Positions 37,669-50,375 of a stretch of 64,000 nucleotides of DNA are shown one piece after another. The notes under the pieces were generated by a model that saw nothing but the letters and a program-made list of their open reading frames with translations, did not search any database and was not told the DNA's origin. How positions within the stretch are numbered: position 1 is the stretch's first letter; every line of letters starts with the position of its first letter. This DNA is from Piscicola geometra (lineage: Eukaryota > Annelida > Clitellata > Hirudinida > Piscicolidae). The translations under genes and the position numbers were made by a program. The stretch covers positions 2,240,075-2,304,074 of the forward strand of contig OX030964.1 of NCBI GenBank assembly GCA_943735955.1, given 5' to 3'.

Positions 37669-37841
37669 GACTGAATGTATAATCAATGCACTCGAATTTT
37701 AAAATAAATAATGAAAGTAAGTTATGGAAGGAGACAAAGCATGCAATTCATGAATGTAACGATAAATAGAAGTGAATGAAGAGAAAAGAATATATGATGA
37801 AGACAATGACTTTATAGGTCATAAAAAATCTAGAAAAAAAA

Positions 37842-38786
37842 TTACTCCTCATATCCGAGGTAGTAGTCCCACAATTCATCCTGGACGAGAACACTCCTGC
37901 TGTCGCTGGCACTGAGGATGCACTCTCCGGAGCTCGAACGACTGGCAGACCAGCAACCTTCCATGCTGAAACACTCCAAAGTGCACTCCAGACCATTCTT
38001 CTTTGCCAGTCTGGCCATTTCGAAGTTGCTCTGGTAGAAGCCTCTGAACGATCGCCACTCGGATGCTCTCTTGATCTCAACTACAAACGCTTCAATCTCG
38101 CATATTGTGAGATAACCAGGGGATGGTACAGACTGCTGCACGATCAGGTATTTGGAGAGGGGGATGGGAGGAACGCAATACACCGTGAAGGGACCAGTTC
38201 CATTAATAGTATTCGGGTATTGGGCGCATATATGGTACGTCCCTCTGACCACACTCCCGCCTCCGTAGTCGCTCGTGGAAAGGCCTACGATGAAGCGGTC
38301 TAATCGTCTGTAATTATTATTTCTACCAAAAATGGAAACCTTCCCAACGATGTAGAAGTTCTGCATGTCGCAAAGCCACCAGGTTCCTACGGCTTCCGTG
38401 TGAGAGCACGAATGGATTTCGAGGGATGGACTATAGTTGCCATCCACCGCGTAACTGGCGTTCAGGGTGAAATAAGTGCTGCCTTGTCTGGCAGGCTTGT
38501 TCAAGAGGATGTTGAACGAGGAAACTGGGAGAGCGAACGTTTTTGCATGGAATTAGAATTTTAAAATTAGTAAAGGACAAAAAGCTTTACATTTGTTACT
38601 TATGTTTCGGGATAAAAAAGTGCTGGTTGTTTTGGTTGAGTGTTGAGAATTTATTCATTTTAAAATATATTTTCGTTTTTGAAGTTTCATTAAAAACTTA
38701 CAATTCATCGATGAAAAGCTCTGCTGACAAACGACGATCAACAAAAAAATAGTTATTGTTCTTTTGCCATTCACATCAAGCAACAT
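37842..38786 (-). CDS. secreted protein: signal peptide, fucolectin-like F5/8C, PAN-like end
   Basis: A two-exon reverse-strand gene. Exon 1 (38786-38702) encodes a start and hydrophobic signal (TITIFLLIVVCQQSFS) with donor GTAAGT. Exon 2 (38524-37842) joins in phase and runs to a stop; total 255 residues. After NILLNKPARQGST come YAVDGNYSP, CSHTEAVGTWWLCDM, VGKVSIFGR, DRFIVGLSTSDYGGG and ICEIEAFVV, the order of a fucolectin-tachylectin F5/8C domain. The last 60 residues (LAKKNGLECTLECFSMEGCW, then ECILS) have cysteine spacing like a PAN/apple module. Such proteins bind sugars extracellularly. A TATA box lies about 40 bases upstream of the ATG. It appears intact. Confidence 0.88.
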
Positions 38787-38822
38787 TATGTCTGCATCTC
38801 TTTCAAGCATGTGTTAAACAGG

Positions 38823-38830
38823 TTTATATA
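38823..38830 (-). promoter_or_regulatory. TATA box of the fucolectin/PAN gene
   Basis: TATATAAA on the reverse strand, 37-44 bases upstream of the ATG at 38786. A start site 25-30 bases downstream would leave a very short 5' leader. Confidence 0.6.
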
Positions 38831-39430
38831 CGCACGCATCTGTGCACAATAGACGTTTTTTTCATATTTTTATTATTTTCGCTTCAATATACAAAAAATA
38901 TGCCACTGTATATTTGAGTGCATTTTTTAATTCTCATTAAATCTTAAATCTCAAATCTCGGGTGCTTGCATAGGATTGATAGGTTTAAGAATAAATAAAA
39001 AACGGCATTAGAGAAAATGTAAGATGTAAACAAGAACATTGTTTTAGGCTTTCTAACAGCGGTAGCTCCAAAAATTATTATTTGAACAATAACTGTTACA
39101 CGATCTTTAATTTTTGCACAATAAATTAATTAATTAATTTTTTTAGCCTACAAGTTTTAGGACGGATAAAAGACTAAAGATTGTGTTCTGTTAATAAATT
39201 TCAACTTGAAAAAAGACTCATTTCATATATTTATTTATTTAAACGTATGTTCATTTACATGAATAAAAATATCACTTAAAATCTTCAATGGTTCACAGTA
39301 TCTAAATTTATTTGCCATTTTGGCAGCCGCTCAAATAAATTTGTAGAATAAACGGTTTTGACTATAATATATTAAAATTTCAGAATCTTAAGTCTAAATA
39401 AAAACTAAATTTAATTAATTAGACTTTTTT
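38831..39430. other. no gene seen
   Basis: AT-rich DNA upstream of the fucolectin/PAN gene; no other feature is supportable. Confidence 0.5.
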
Positions 39431-39602
39431 GTAGTGCGAATGTTGGTTGTTTTGAATCTGTCGAGAATGGCCGCAGCAGACCAAGATGGCCGCAGCGAAT
39501 CAAGTGAGCTGCGACATAAAGGAGAAAGCCTTCCATAGCAGCAGCAGTACCAGGGTTGGCAAGGACTTCTCCTTCACCCTCTTTCGCAGCCTGGGCACCA
39601 GT
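39418..39602 (-). other. GC-richer open frame of unknown nature
   Basis: The reverse strand is open for about 60 codons (FATGAQAAKEGEGEVLANPG, TAAAMEGFLLYVAAHLIRCG, ending SLIN and a stop). It stands out from its AT-rich surroundings in base composition. There is no start codon at a sensible place and no known motif. It could be an exon, a decayed gene or part of an element. Confidence 0.25.
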
Positions 39603-39825
39603 GGCAAAACAGAAAATTGAGAAGAATGATGATTGTGTTTTGTTGTTTTGAGGATGATGTGGTGATGATTGTGCTGTGGTAGGAGTGTTGGTATTGTGGG
39701 GATGATTGAATTTTTTATTTATGGGGATAGTGATTTTTTGGCGGTGATTGTCATGGTGGTGTGGGTGAGGTTGGATTATTGAGGTTGATTGTTTGTTTAT
39801 ATATATATTTAAATATATATATATA

Positions 39826-39935
39826 CATATATTGGTAGTGGTCTAAAAACCGTTTTATTTAACAAATTTATTTGAAGAGCGCTTTTGTTCACTTAGTAAA
39901 GGGCGCTATACAAATCATTAGTGATTAATTGATTT
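39826..39935 (+). mobile_element. CR1-type LINE 3' end
   Basis: GGTCTAAAAACCGTTTTATT followed by GAGCGCTTTTGTTCACTTAG and GGGCGCTATACAAATCATTA matches the last codons and 3' tail of the LINE at 3841-5265. Only the end is present, as expected from 5' truncation. Confidence 0.85.
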
Positions 39936-40054
39936 TTCTGGCCTGTTGAATGTTGTGGATCATCTCATTTTAGCCTGAACTTTTTGTACTTTTAACTCCA
40001 ATTTTTACCAATAAATTGCATAATTTTTCCTCTATAGTCTGGCTTATATCTATG

Positions 40055-40936
40055 TAGAGACCGACTGAAACAGATATTTTTAATTCGGCCAAAACCGAAA
40101 CCGAAATTAAACCAAAATTGAAATTACATTTTTGGCCTAAACCGAAACTGAAGCCGAAATTTTTCTCAACTTTTATTAAAAATAAAAAATAGTATTTAAC
40201 GATGACAATGCTAGTTTAATAAGTAAATCCAAACAAACGGATATTTTAAGCCAAAAAACAACAGTTTTAAGCAAGAATATCTAGAATTCCAGATGTTTGT
40301 ATATGTCTTACTCGAACAATTAGTCTTATGACAACCATAAATCAATCAACCACAATATCTAATAGATATCTAATAGAGATGAGAATCGAACCCAAACTTA
40401 ATAGTTCGAGTTCGATTCAGAATATACATATAATTACTTTCGTCAATTACATTTTTTTAAACAAACGTTGTTAAAAATAAAATTAACTTAAAATAAGTTT
40501 TTTTTAATATCATCATTGAACGTATGCCAATTAACGTAAATTTCAATACAATGGTTGTTGTTCCAGATGCTGGTATATGTTATTCGAACAATTAGTCTAA
40601 TAACACCCACAAATCAATCAACCACGATATCTAATAGATATCTAATAAAAACGAGAATCGAACTCAAACTTAATAGTTCGAGTTTGATTGAGGATACACA
40701 GATATATTCGATAAACTACATAAATAAATAAAAATTTCGGTTTCTCGGTAAATATGAGATCTATTTTAGCCGAAACCGAAGTTAAACCGAAATTATAAAA
40801 TTAGTTTCGGCCGAAACCGTAAATTTGCCAAAATTGTACATTTTCATTCGACTGAAACCGAAAAATTGCCGAAACTAAGAAAATTGACAATTTCAGCGCC
40901 AAAACCGAAACCGAACTGAATTTGGGTCGGTCTCTA
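40055..40936. mobile_element. hAT-type MITE, 882 bp
   Basis: Both ends carry TAGAGACCGAC in inverted orientation, fitting the hAT terminal pattern. The flanks give an 8-base imperfect target duplication (TATCTATG at 40047, TACCTATA at 40937). The interior is rich in AAACCGAAACCG and contains a 140-base direct repeat (about 40300 and 40563). No coding sequence. Confidence 0.7.
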
Positions 40937-40944
40937 TACCTATA

Positions 40945-41463
40945 TAATAAGTAGCAAAGTTATTTAATAAGTAACATATAAAAAGCCACTATAAATATTC
41001 AATTCAAATCACATAAATTAGCATTACTTCCGTCAACTTTTGGGGCTTTACATTATTGAAGTCAACTGAAAAAAAATTAATGTTAGTCTAGTTGCTAGAC
41101 TCTAGTGATACCCTCATTTTCTCATGAGCTGAACTAAAAGTTAAAGCCTATAACTTATTTGACATTAAATTAACTTTTTTCCCTACTGGTCCCAGCCTGA
41201 TTTTTTCTCTCATCTGGCAATGATTCAACTTTTGAGACTTCCATGCTTTTCAAAATTATGTGTAGAATCTATAGCAATTCAAAATGAGTAATTTGCCAAT
41301 GAACAAACTTTTCTTAAAGCTGTAGAGCCTTTCTCAACTTCAAAATGTATAGTTTAGTTTAGGGAGTTAGAACCACGCAGGTCTTTATAAATAAATATAA
41401 AATAATATAATATTTAACTAATATAATACTTCAATGAATACATTAACTAATTCAATAATCAGT
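40945..41463. other. no gene seen
   Basis: AT-rich sequence without exon or repeat that I can support. Confidence 0.5.
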
Positions 41464-41660
41464 TGTGTGAACGGGTAGCCGAGTCGGTAACGACTCTCGG
41501 CTTGACCAATAATAAAAGGTCGTAGGTTCAAGTGCAACCAATGCCCTAGAAACCCTAAGGCGCAAATGAAAATATGCAGCATAAGTGGCCTGGAAGCCCG
41601 TTTGGGTTATACGCCAATATAAAAATGCATGTCATTATTATTATTATTATTATAATTATA
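41464..41660 (+). mobile_element. tRNA-derived SINE, family 2, (ATT)n tail
   Basis: The head GTGAACGGGTAGCCGAGTCG and B-box-like AGGTTCAAGTGCAACC differ from family 1. The body ends TATAAAAATGCATGTCATTA with ATT repeats, a tail like that of the SINE at 30275. It lies immediately before the phosphatase exon of copy C and replaces the upstream exons. Confidence 0.75.
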
Positions 41661-41681
41661 AAAGATAATAATCTCTGTCAG

Positions 41682-42105
41682 TGCTGGAGTGGGAAAGACG
41701 GGCACCAAGGTTGCCATGGACATTCTGCTGGAAGAGGGCAAGCAGACAGGCTTTGTGGACCCTCCCACGTGTCTGAGGCAGTTGAGAAGACAACGCAACA
41801 AGATGGTCGAGACGGAGGTAGGTGGTGGTGCTTTGTAGATGCCACGGGGAATATTCGTGTGTTGTGATATATAAATATAAAGGCTAACTTTCTGTTAGAA
41901 ATCTAAGAACGAAAACTTGTAGAATTCGTTTAGTAATTCACATGTTACAACTATTCCTCCCCAGGATCAGTTCCTCTTTTGCTACCGAGTGTTGGCAGCG
42001 TGGACAAAGATGGGAGACACTACGGTGTTCAAGAAAGGCGGTGGAGAGTTGAAGCACTTCATGAATCAGAGCAACCTCCACAGCGCCTTGCAGAATCAGA
42101 TTCAG
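41682..42105 (+). pseudogene. receptor phosphatase copy C: two D1 exons
   Basis: Exons 41682-41817 and 41965-42105 match those of copies A and B at the P-loop and following helices, with intact splice sites. The P-loop arginine is lysine here (SAGVGKTGTKVAM), removing the phosphate-binding residue. Neither earlier nor D2 exons follow, so it is a fragment. Confidence 0.9.
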
Positions 42106-42245
42106 GTGCTCTCAGAAGAGGCTTGATTGAAAGTGCTTTGAAGTTTCTTGATAAAATGTCTGCACAAAACTTTAAGCTCAACCGCAAATAAATACTCTGC
42201 AGATAAATTGTTCAGTTTTAAATTACGTTTAATAACATTATTTAT

Positions 42246-42480
42246 GAAACAAGATGGTCGAGACGGAGGTAGGTGGTGGTTTTTGTAGATGCCACGGGAA
42301 ATAGTCGTTAATTATGATATATAAATATGAAAGTTACTTTAGTGTTGGAAATTTGAAATCCAAAACTTTTAAAAATCGTTTACCGATTTTCACTGTTACA
42401 ACTTCACCTGAACAGGATCAGTTCCTTTTTTGCTACCGAGTGTTGGTAGCGTGGACAAAGATGGGAGACACTACGGTGTC
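42246..42480 (+). pseudogene. second partial duplication of copy C exons
   Basis: AACAAGATGGTCGAGACGGA and donor at 42246-42270 repeat the end of the first exon of copy C. Another copy of the DQFLFCYRVLVAWTKMGDTT exon begins at 42417 and is cut at 42480, where an ATT microsatellite starts. It is a truncated tandem piece with no protein product. Confidence 0.85.
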
Positions 42481-42589
42481 ATTATTATTATTATTATATA
42501 AAAAATTTAGTTATTTAATTTATAAAACCACTAAAATTCATGTTTACTTTTATTTTATTTATTTATTTTATTCATAGCTAACCTAAATA

Positions 42590-42960
42590 ATATTGATAGG
42601 ATGGAAATCTGAAGATGTAGTGAAGAATTAAACAACGCGCGTCGCGACACACCGGGATAGAGTACACAACGCATCGGATGTACGGGTTGAGTGGATCGGA
42701 TGGATTAAACAATGCGTCCTTTGCCAAATATGGGTCGATTTTCAATTTTCTTTCACTGCTTTATTCAAGAATGAATGAGAAACAAGATTTTAGAAAATTT
42801 ATTTTGATTTCTAAAATATTTACTACTTTTATCTAGTGAATTTTAAACAAATGTGAAATTAGAAAAAAACTTAAAGTAAATTTTAAACTAAATAATGATT
42901 TTTCTAATTTTTCACAAAATTTGATAAATTAAATTAATTTATAAAAGTTATAGCAATTCA
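42590..42960. other. no gene seen
   Basis: A short GC-rich patch (ACGCGCGTCGCGACACACCG at about 42635) in AT-rich DNA; no family recognised. Confidence 0.4.
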
Positions 42961-42964
42961 TATC

Positions 42965-43330
42965 TCAAATTAAATGTTTGACGTTTGCGCCAGTTGTCAA
43001 TAGCATCATCGATGAAACTTCTTCAATTCGTTCCAGACGGTAATCAGTCGCTCCTTCAGTCCATTGACGTTGTGATTTTGGTTTGGTAGACCCGCTGCTG
43101 CATTTCTTCCAAAATTTTAAAGTCAATGGGGTTAAGATTTGGAATGTTTGGAGGCCATAGATTTGGGATAATGAATGCAAGTGTTTCTTGCTTTAACAAG
43201 CTGACTGTCTGGCGCACCATCTTGCTGGCAGACGAAAAAGTTACCTGAAATGTTTCTTATCACAGACAGTACCTTTTCTTTCAACAGCACATCTCTGTGA
43301 TATGCGCCATTGATTTTAACTCAAAGCGCC
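42965..43330 (-). pseudogene. Tc1/mariner transposase remnant
   Basis: The reverse strand reads CQQDGAPDSQLVKARNT, then after a frameshift WPPNIPNLNPIDFKILEEMQ and QRVYQTKITT: the QDGAP and NPxD motifs hold the second and third acidic residues of the mariner DDE/D core. A further frameshift precedes GLKERLITVW-like sequence. Only the C-terminal half of the transposase remains, and terminal repeats are not found. Confidence 0.8.
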
Positions 43331-43489
43331 AAAAAATCAGATGCGTTCGGCCAAGCTTTGACACGACTACAGAAACCATCACCGACTGGCTGAAAGTTGA
43401 ACGCGTTTGCAACAGAGAAAAATTTTATAAAATAAATATAAAAAGTAACGATTTTAACATTGAAAACCTAAATAAAAAAAATTAAATTT

Positions 43490-44540
43490 TTATAAAATCG
43501 AAAAGTAAAAATATTTTGTGTTTTATAAAATGGGTTTTTTTCTTATTTTACACTTTAAGTTTCGTTAGATAAAAGTACTGCATATTAAAGATATAAATTC
43601 GATATAAATTTTAGGAAATCTTATTTCTCATTTTTTTCTGAGTAAAATAGTGGAGAAAATTGAGGATCGATTAATATTCGCCAAAGTTACAAACATATAT
43701 ACAGTGGCATGCTTTTTTTTGCCCACAGTGTACATTTCCAGGCGCAGATCTAAAGGGTGTCTGATGGAAGTACAAAAATTTTGTTTGAATTCTGTCCTAC
43801 TCACAATAAATAAAAAAAATAAAAATATGAAGTGGAAAATATTCAGCACACGCTCTCTTTCTTTTTATTTCGGCTGCTCCCATCAGGGGTTTCCAAATGT
43901 TTCTTCTACTCACTTTCTTCATATTTTCTCTCATCACATCCATGTCTTCTTTTTCCTCTGACTTCTCCTGCATTCTGTTTCTGTGATAATACTTATTCGG
44001 AATTTCTTTTCTTCTAGCTTCATCGATCGTTGGTATAAATTCTTTATTTTTAAGTATTTAAACCTATTCATCATTTAATGGACAATGACTTTCACTAATG
44101 TTTTGTAGACAATTCAAGAGGCACGCAACAAGCGAAAAATGATACAGGAGAGAATGAAATATTAAGAGTTTTAATAATACTTAAAAAAATAAAGCATAAT
44201 AAAAATGGATATATGAGTTCTATATACATTATAGTGAGCTTTTCAAGTCAAATGCATGTGAAAAAAATAGTTTACAAAATGTTTATCGATTAAGAAAAAC
44301 ATTTAAAAAAGGTTTTTGAATTACAAAAGAGTTTTTTCAATGGAATACGTATGACAATTATTCAAAAAAATAGAAGTTGTACAAAATTTTTACAAAGAAT
44401 TTTTGAAAGTTTCAAAAAAAGTTAATAGTAACTCGAGAAGTACTTTTTATTGTCTGAAGTACTTTTTATTGTCTACATTTCAAAATATGTATTCTGTAGT
44501 TAAGTAACTAAAGAATATAAAATAGAGTTGATGGTAGCTT
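43490..44540. other. no gene seen
   Basis: AT-rich DNA; several short open frames lack motifs or splice context. Confidence 0.5.
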
Positions 44541-44879
44541 CAATGAAATCGGACTGTGGTCTTTTTTTATTCAGACTCCCATTTCGGTTCCAAGTTTTTT
44601 GACCCATTCCCGCTTGTCTTCAGAATGTTAATTCCAGTTTCATCCTTCTCCAGCAACTTAATTTGGTCCCAACCCGTTCCAGAAAAATGTATTTGAATGA
44701 GTTAGAGTTTATTTAAAGAAAAATTCAGAACTATTAACTAGCTATAGAAAATTAAACTTATTACCGTAAAATAATAATATTTTCGAATAATTTTAACCTT
44801 AGACCACTTAATTTTTGTAAAAACTTTTTTCGGACGTAATTGATTCATACTAATAAAATGCGATTCCACACCAAAGTGT

Positions 44880-45446
44880 GACATTTGTTCCCAAAATATA
44901 AAAATCAAAATTCATTTACAAAATTCAGATTTTAATATTATTTTTAGAAATTTCATAATACATTAACATTAAAATAAATAAAAAAAATTCATAATAAATA
45001 TTTAAATAAATGACTAGGCCTATCATGTCGAAGTTGCGAAAATGCAGCATTGATTTATAATAACATTGGAAACGTTTTAAAAGTTCTTTTAAATAATAAA
45101 AAATAAAATTTAATTATTAACTATATTTTCACCCTGAAATTAAAACTAAATTTTTATAAAAAAACTAAAATCATACGAAAAAATTGAAAAATTATTTAAG
45201 CGAGGAAAGATTATTTTAAGAAATGATAAATGTGAACCGGAATAAATGGTTATAAATATGAAAATTAAAATAAAACTTGTTAGATTTTAACATTTCTAAA
45301 TTTTTGTAAAAAAATGTTAAACAACTCGATATTAAAACAGCAAAAATATTTAAAAATTGACGTTGCGAAAACGCAACAGCGGCGGTTTTTTAACATTTTA
45401 TACTAAAGTTGAGCCCCTTCAGCATTTTTGGATGGTTGCGCCCCTG
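44880..45446 (-). mobile_element. hAT-related repeat, third copy
   Basis: The sequence from AAATATAAAAATCAAAATTC to GGATGGTTGCGCCCCTG resembles 34930-35260 and 36300-36742, and ends in the same hAT-like terminus. No transposase frame. Confidence 0.6.
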
Positions 45447-46049
45447 AAGATAGGTGGAGGTAAGTGAGTGAGAGAGTAAGAAAGAGTGAGTGAAAGGAGT
45501 TGACAAACTCCTTTGATAGAAAGTCTACAGTCCTTAGAAAAATTATTAGTTGATAACTGAAACAGTTTCTGTAGTAATGCTTTCATCACAATTATCATCA
45601 TCATCATCATCAGCAGCAGCAACATCAGGATCCTGTGACGTTGGTGAGGTTGGTTTGCATGGTGGGCTCTCCATGGGGGCGTTGGGAAACCGAGGACCCT
45701 AAATTCAGTGAGTCAAATGGCAAGTGGAATACATCTTACAAGGCGTTTTTCTCAAAAATATTGAATTTTGAACTTCACCTTTGCCATTATTGAACGCTGT
45801 AGAGCTGCAGGACTGGCAAGAGCTCATGATCTCTACAGAGATCTGAATCGTGAAAAGAAGTCAATTGCTCAGACAAAAAACCGACATGGGCAGAAAACAC
45901 AGGCAGAGAAGGGAAAGTGAATGGGCAAGTGGCCAGTATCTGCCGTGTATTTCCCAGAGAGGGTGAAGACGCTGGATTCGCGGGATGCAGTCGATTCACC
46001 CCATAACCGATTCACTCCTCAACCGATTCACCCCTTAAAATAGTTAAAA

Positions 46050-46650
46050 ACAGACTTTATTTTTTATAGGTATTTTGCTAAAATAAAATATAAAATTATT
46101 ATTTTTCAAATAATGAAAAAATAAAAAAAACTACAATTTGTTCAAATAAATAAAAAACTATTAAAAAATTATAAAATTAATAAATACATTTATTTAAAAA
46201 GATAAAATAAATGGCAAATTATTTTTTTAAATTATAAAATATATCTAAAAAAATATATATAAAAACTATAACATATTTAAAAAATTATAAAATATAAAAA
46301 AAATTATAAAATATTAAAAAAATTATAAAATATTAAAAATTATAAAATATTTGAAAAATTATAAAATATTGAAAAAATATTACAATATTTAAAAAAATAT
46401 TACAATATTTAAAAAAATATTACAATATTTAAAAAATTATAAAATATTTAAAAAATTATAAAATATTAAAAAAATTAAAAAATATTAAAAAAATTAAAAA
46501 ATATTTAAAAAATTATAAAATATGTAAAAAAAATTATAAAATATGTAAAAAATTATAAAATATTAAAGAAAGTATGAAATATTTAAAAAATTATAAAATA
46601 TTTAAAAAATTATAAAATATTTAAAAAATTATAAAATATTTAAAAAATTA
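46050..46650. repeat. degenerate 17-18 bp AT-rich tandem array
   Basis: Units like AAAAATTATAAAATATTT, variable in length and sequence, lead into the cleaner 19-bp array. Lies in the left arm of foldback element 2. Confidence 0.85.
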
Positions 46651-47940
46651 TAAAATAAATAGATAATTATAAAATAAATAGATAATTATAAAATAAATAG
46701 ATAATTATAAAATAAATAGATAATTATAAAATAAATAGATAATTATAAAATAAATAGATAATTATAAAATAAATAGATAATTATAAAATAAATAGATAAT
46801 TATAAAATAAATAGATAATTATAAAATAAATAGATAATTATAAAATAAATAGATAATTATAAAATAAATAGATAATTATAAAATAAATAGATAATTATAA
46901 AATAAATAGATAATTATAAAATAAATAGATAATTATAAAATAAATAGATAATTATAAAATAAATAGATAATTATAAAATAAATAGATAATTGTAAAATAA
47001 ATAGATAATTATAAAATAAATATATAATTATAAAATAAATAGATAATTATAAAATAAATAGATAATTATAAAATAAATAGATAATTATAAAATAAATAGA
47101 TAATTATAAAATAAATAGATAATTATAAAATAAATAGATAATTATAAAATAAATAGATAATTGTGAAATAAATAGATAATTATAAAATAAATAGATAATT
47201 ATAAAATAAATAGATAATTATAAAATAAATAGATAATTATAAAATAAATAGATAATTATAAAATAAATAGATAATTATAAAATAAATAGATAATTATAAA
47301 ATAAATAGATAATTATAAAATAAATAGATAATTATAAAATAAATAGATAATTATAAAATAAATAGATAATTATAAAATAAATAGATAATTATAAAATAAA
47401 TAGATAATTATAAAATAAATAGATAATTATAAAATAAATAGATAATTATAAAATAAATAGATAATTATAAAATAAATAGATAATTATAAAATAAATAGAT
47501 AATTATAAAATAAATAGATAATTATAAAATAAATAGATAATTATAAAATAAATAGATAATTATAAAATAAATAGATAATTATAAAATAAATAGATAATTA
47601 TAAAATAAATAGATAATTATAAAATAAATAGATAATTATAAAATAAATAGATAATTATAAAATAAATAGATAATTATAAAATAAATAGATAATTATAAAA
47701 TAAATAGATAATTATAAAATAAATAGATAATTATAAAATAAATAGATAATTATAAAATAAATAGATAATTATAAAATAAATAGATAATTATAAAATAAAT
47801 AGATAATTATAAAATAAATAGATAATTATAAAATAAATAGATAATTATAAAATAAATAGATAATTATAAAATAAATAGATAATTATAAAATAAATAGATT
47901 AGATAATTATAAAATAAACAGATAATTATAAAATAAATAG
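46650..47940. repeat. homogeneous 19-bp satellite, ~68 units
   Basis: The unit ATAAATAGATAATTATAAA is repeated with almost no changes for 1.3 kb (rare variants near 46990, 47020 and 47160). Such uniformity implies recent expansion or homogenisation. Confidence 0.97.
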
Positions 47941-48189
47941 CTTTGATTGGCTATCACAGAAATCAACGGTTTGTTAGTACGCGCATTGTAAAAAGATCCA
48001 AAACTTATTATTTCTGAAAAAGTGCAGTTATATTTATGGAGTTGCAGTCGATTCATCCCTTGACCGATCCACCCCTCAATAGTATATTTTTAATAATTAT
48101 AGTAATAGTATATTTATATTTAATATAAAATTTTCATATTATTAATAGTATATTTATATTTTATATAGCATATTTATATTTTTTCTAGT

Positions 48190-48285
48190 ATGTTTATATT
48201 TATACCAGTATATTTATATTTATACCAGTATATTTATATTTATACCAGTATATTTATATTCATACCAGTATATTTATATTTTATA
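48190..48285. repeat. 20-bp tandem repeat
   Basis: Four to five copies of TATACCAGTATATTTATATT, within the unique part of foldback element 2. Confidence 0.85.
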
Positions 48286-49079
48286 TAGTATATTTTATAT
48301 CGAATAAATTGTTATTGAATAATGACAATTTAATATCATGAATTGGTTTGTAAAAGAAAAAATGTTTTTGTGTTTTATTGTCAAATAAATAATTATTTTA
48401 GAGATATTTTCAATTTATGATTCATGGAATGAATAGAAGCCAGGTTAACCTATTAACGAAATCTCCATTAATGGCAGATGTACATATACCTATAGTATAC
48501 TATACCTATACTATATATATATGCAGATGTATATATTCGTTGTTTATTTCCAGTATGCTAGTGTACTTTTAACCGAAATTTTATTTTTTCGACAAAATAA
48601 ACAAGGTTGGAACCAAACTAATACATAGTTCTTTCACATTTAGCATGAGATGTGAGATACGGGTAAGAATTGCCTAAAAACTGGGAAATGTGCAAAAATG
48701 TATAAATTCTGTAGATGGGAGATATGTGCAGGATGGACGATTCAAGTCAACTGATTGCAAAGAAAATAGATAGGAAAGAGAAAAAAGCACCGTTTTTATA
48801 TGTCCTTTAAAAATAGTCTGTTTTTTCCTCACTTCCTAATAAATTCCTAATCAACTGCATGATCTGTCCCATGTTAAAAATTACTAATGTATGCTTCGCT
48901 TTTACTTGCTAAAAAAGTTCAATTAACTCTAAAAAGAATAATTCCTCAAGGTTCATTTTGTCCAGAGGCTCTCATAAAATACAACCCTAAAATGAATTAG
49001 TTGAAAAGAGTGCCTTGTATTTAGTAATTTATTTTGTGTTGAATAATTTATTTTTTATTCAATATTTGGTTTTGATAAA

Positions 49080-50375
49080 GTATTTTGAATTTAATAAATA
49101 ATTTTATATTAAAATTTTTATTTTTCAATTAAAATTTTATTTTTTATTTAAAATTTTATTTTTTATTTAAAATTTTATTTTTTATTTAAAATTTTATTTT
49201 ATATTAAAAATTGTATTTTATATTAAAAAGATTATTTTTATTTAACATTTTTTTTTCTATTTAAAAGTTTATTTTTATATTAAAAATTTTATTTTATATT
49301 TAAAATTTATTTTATATTTAAACTTTTATTTTATATTTAAACTTTTATTTTATATTTAAACTTTTATTTTATATTTAAAATTTTATTTATATTTAAAAAT
49401 TTATTTCATATTTACAATTTTATTTTATATTTACAATTTTATTTTATATTTACAATTTATTTTATATTTACAATTTTATTTTATATTTACAATTTTATTT
49501 TATATTTAAAATTTTATTTTATATTTAGAATTTTATTTTATATTTACAATTTTATTTTATATTTACAATTCTATTTTACATTTAAAATTTTATTTTATAT
49601 TTACAATTTTTTCATTTATTTACAATTTTATTTTATATTTACACTTTTATTTTATATTTACAATTTCATTTTATATTTAAAGTTTTATTTTATATTTACA
49701 CTTTTATTTATATTTTTTAAAAAAATTTTATATTTAAAATTTTTTTTATATTTAAAATTTTATTTTATATTTACAACTTTATTTTATATATACAATTTTA
49801 TTTTATATTTAAAATTTTATTTTATATTTTTAAAAAAATTTTATATTTAAAATTTTATTTTATATTTTTAAAAAAATTTTATATTTAAAATTTTATTTTA
49901 TATTTACAATTCTATTTTACATTTACAATTTTATTTTATATTTACAATTTTATTTTATATTTAAAGTTTTATTTCATATTTAAAGTTTTATTTTATATTT
50001 AAAGTTTTATTTTATATTTAAACTTTTATTTATCTTTAAAAAAAATTTTATATTACATATTTTATTTTATATTTAAAATTTTATTTTATATTTAAAATTT
50101 TATTTTATATTTAAAATTTTATTTTATATTTAAAATTTTATTTTATATTTAAAATTTTATTTTATATTTAAAATTTTATTTTATATTTAAAATTTTATTT
50201 TATATTTAAAATTTTATTTTATATTAAACATTTTATTTTATATTAAAAATTTTATTTTATATTAAAAATTTTATTTTATAATTAAAATTTTATTTTATAA
50301 TTAAAATTTTATTTTATATTTAAAATTTTATTTTATATTTAAAATTTTATTTTATATTTAAAATTTTAATTAAAA
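49080..50375. repeat. degenerate 19-bp T-rich tandem array
   Basis: About 65 units of AAATTTTATTTTATATTTA with substitutions and indels; cleanest toward 50060-50370. It forms the right arm of foldback element 2. Confidence 0.93.

Noticed and set aside
45787..45999. 70-residue reverse frame left of foldback element 2
   Set aside because: It has no recognisable domain and ends in the element's terminal repeat; it may be residual LINE sequence but cannot be supported.
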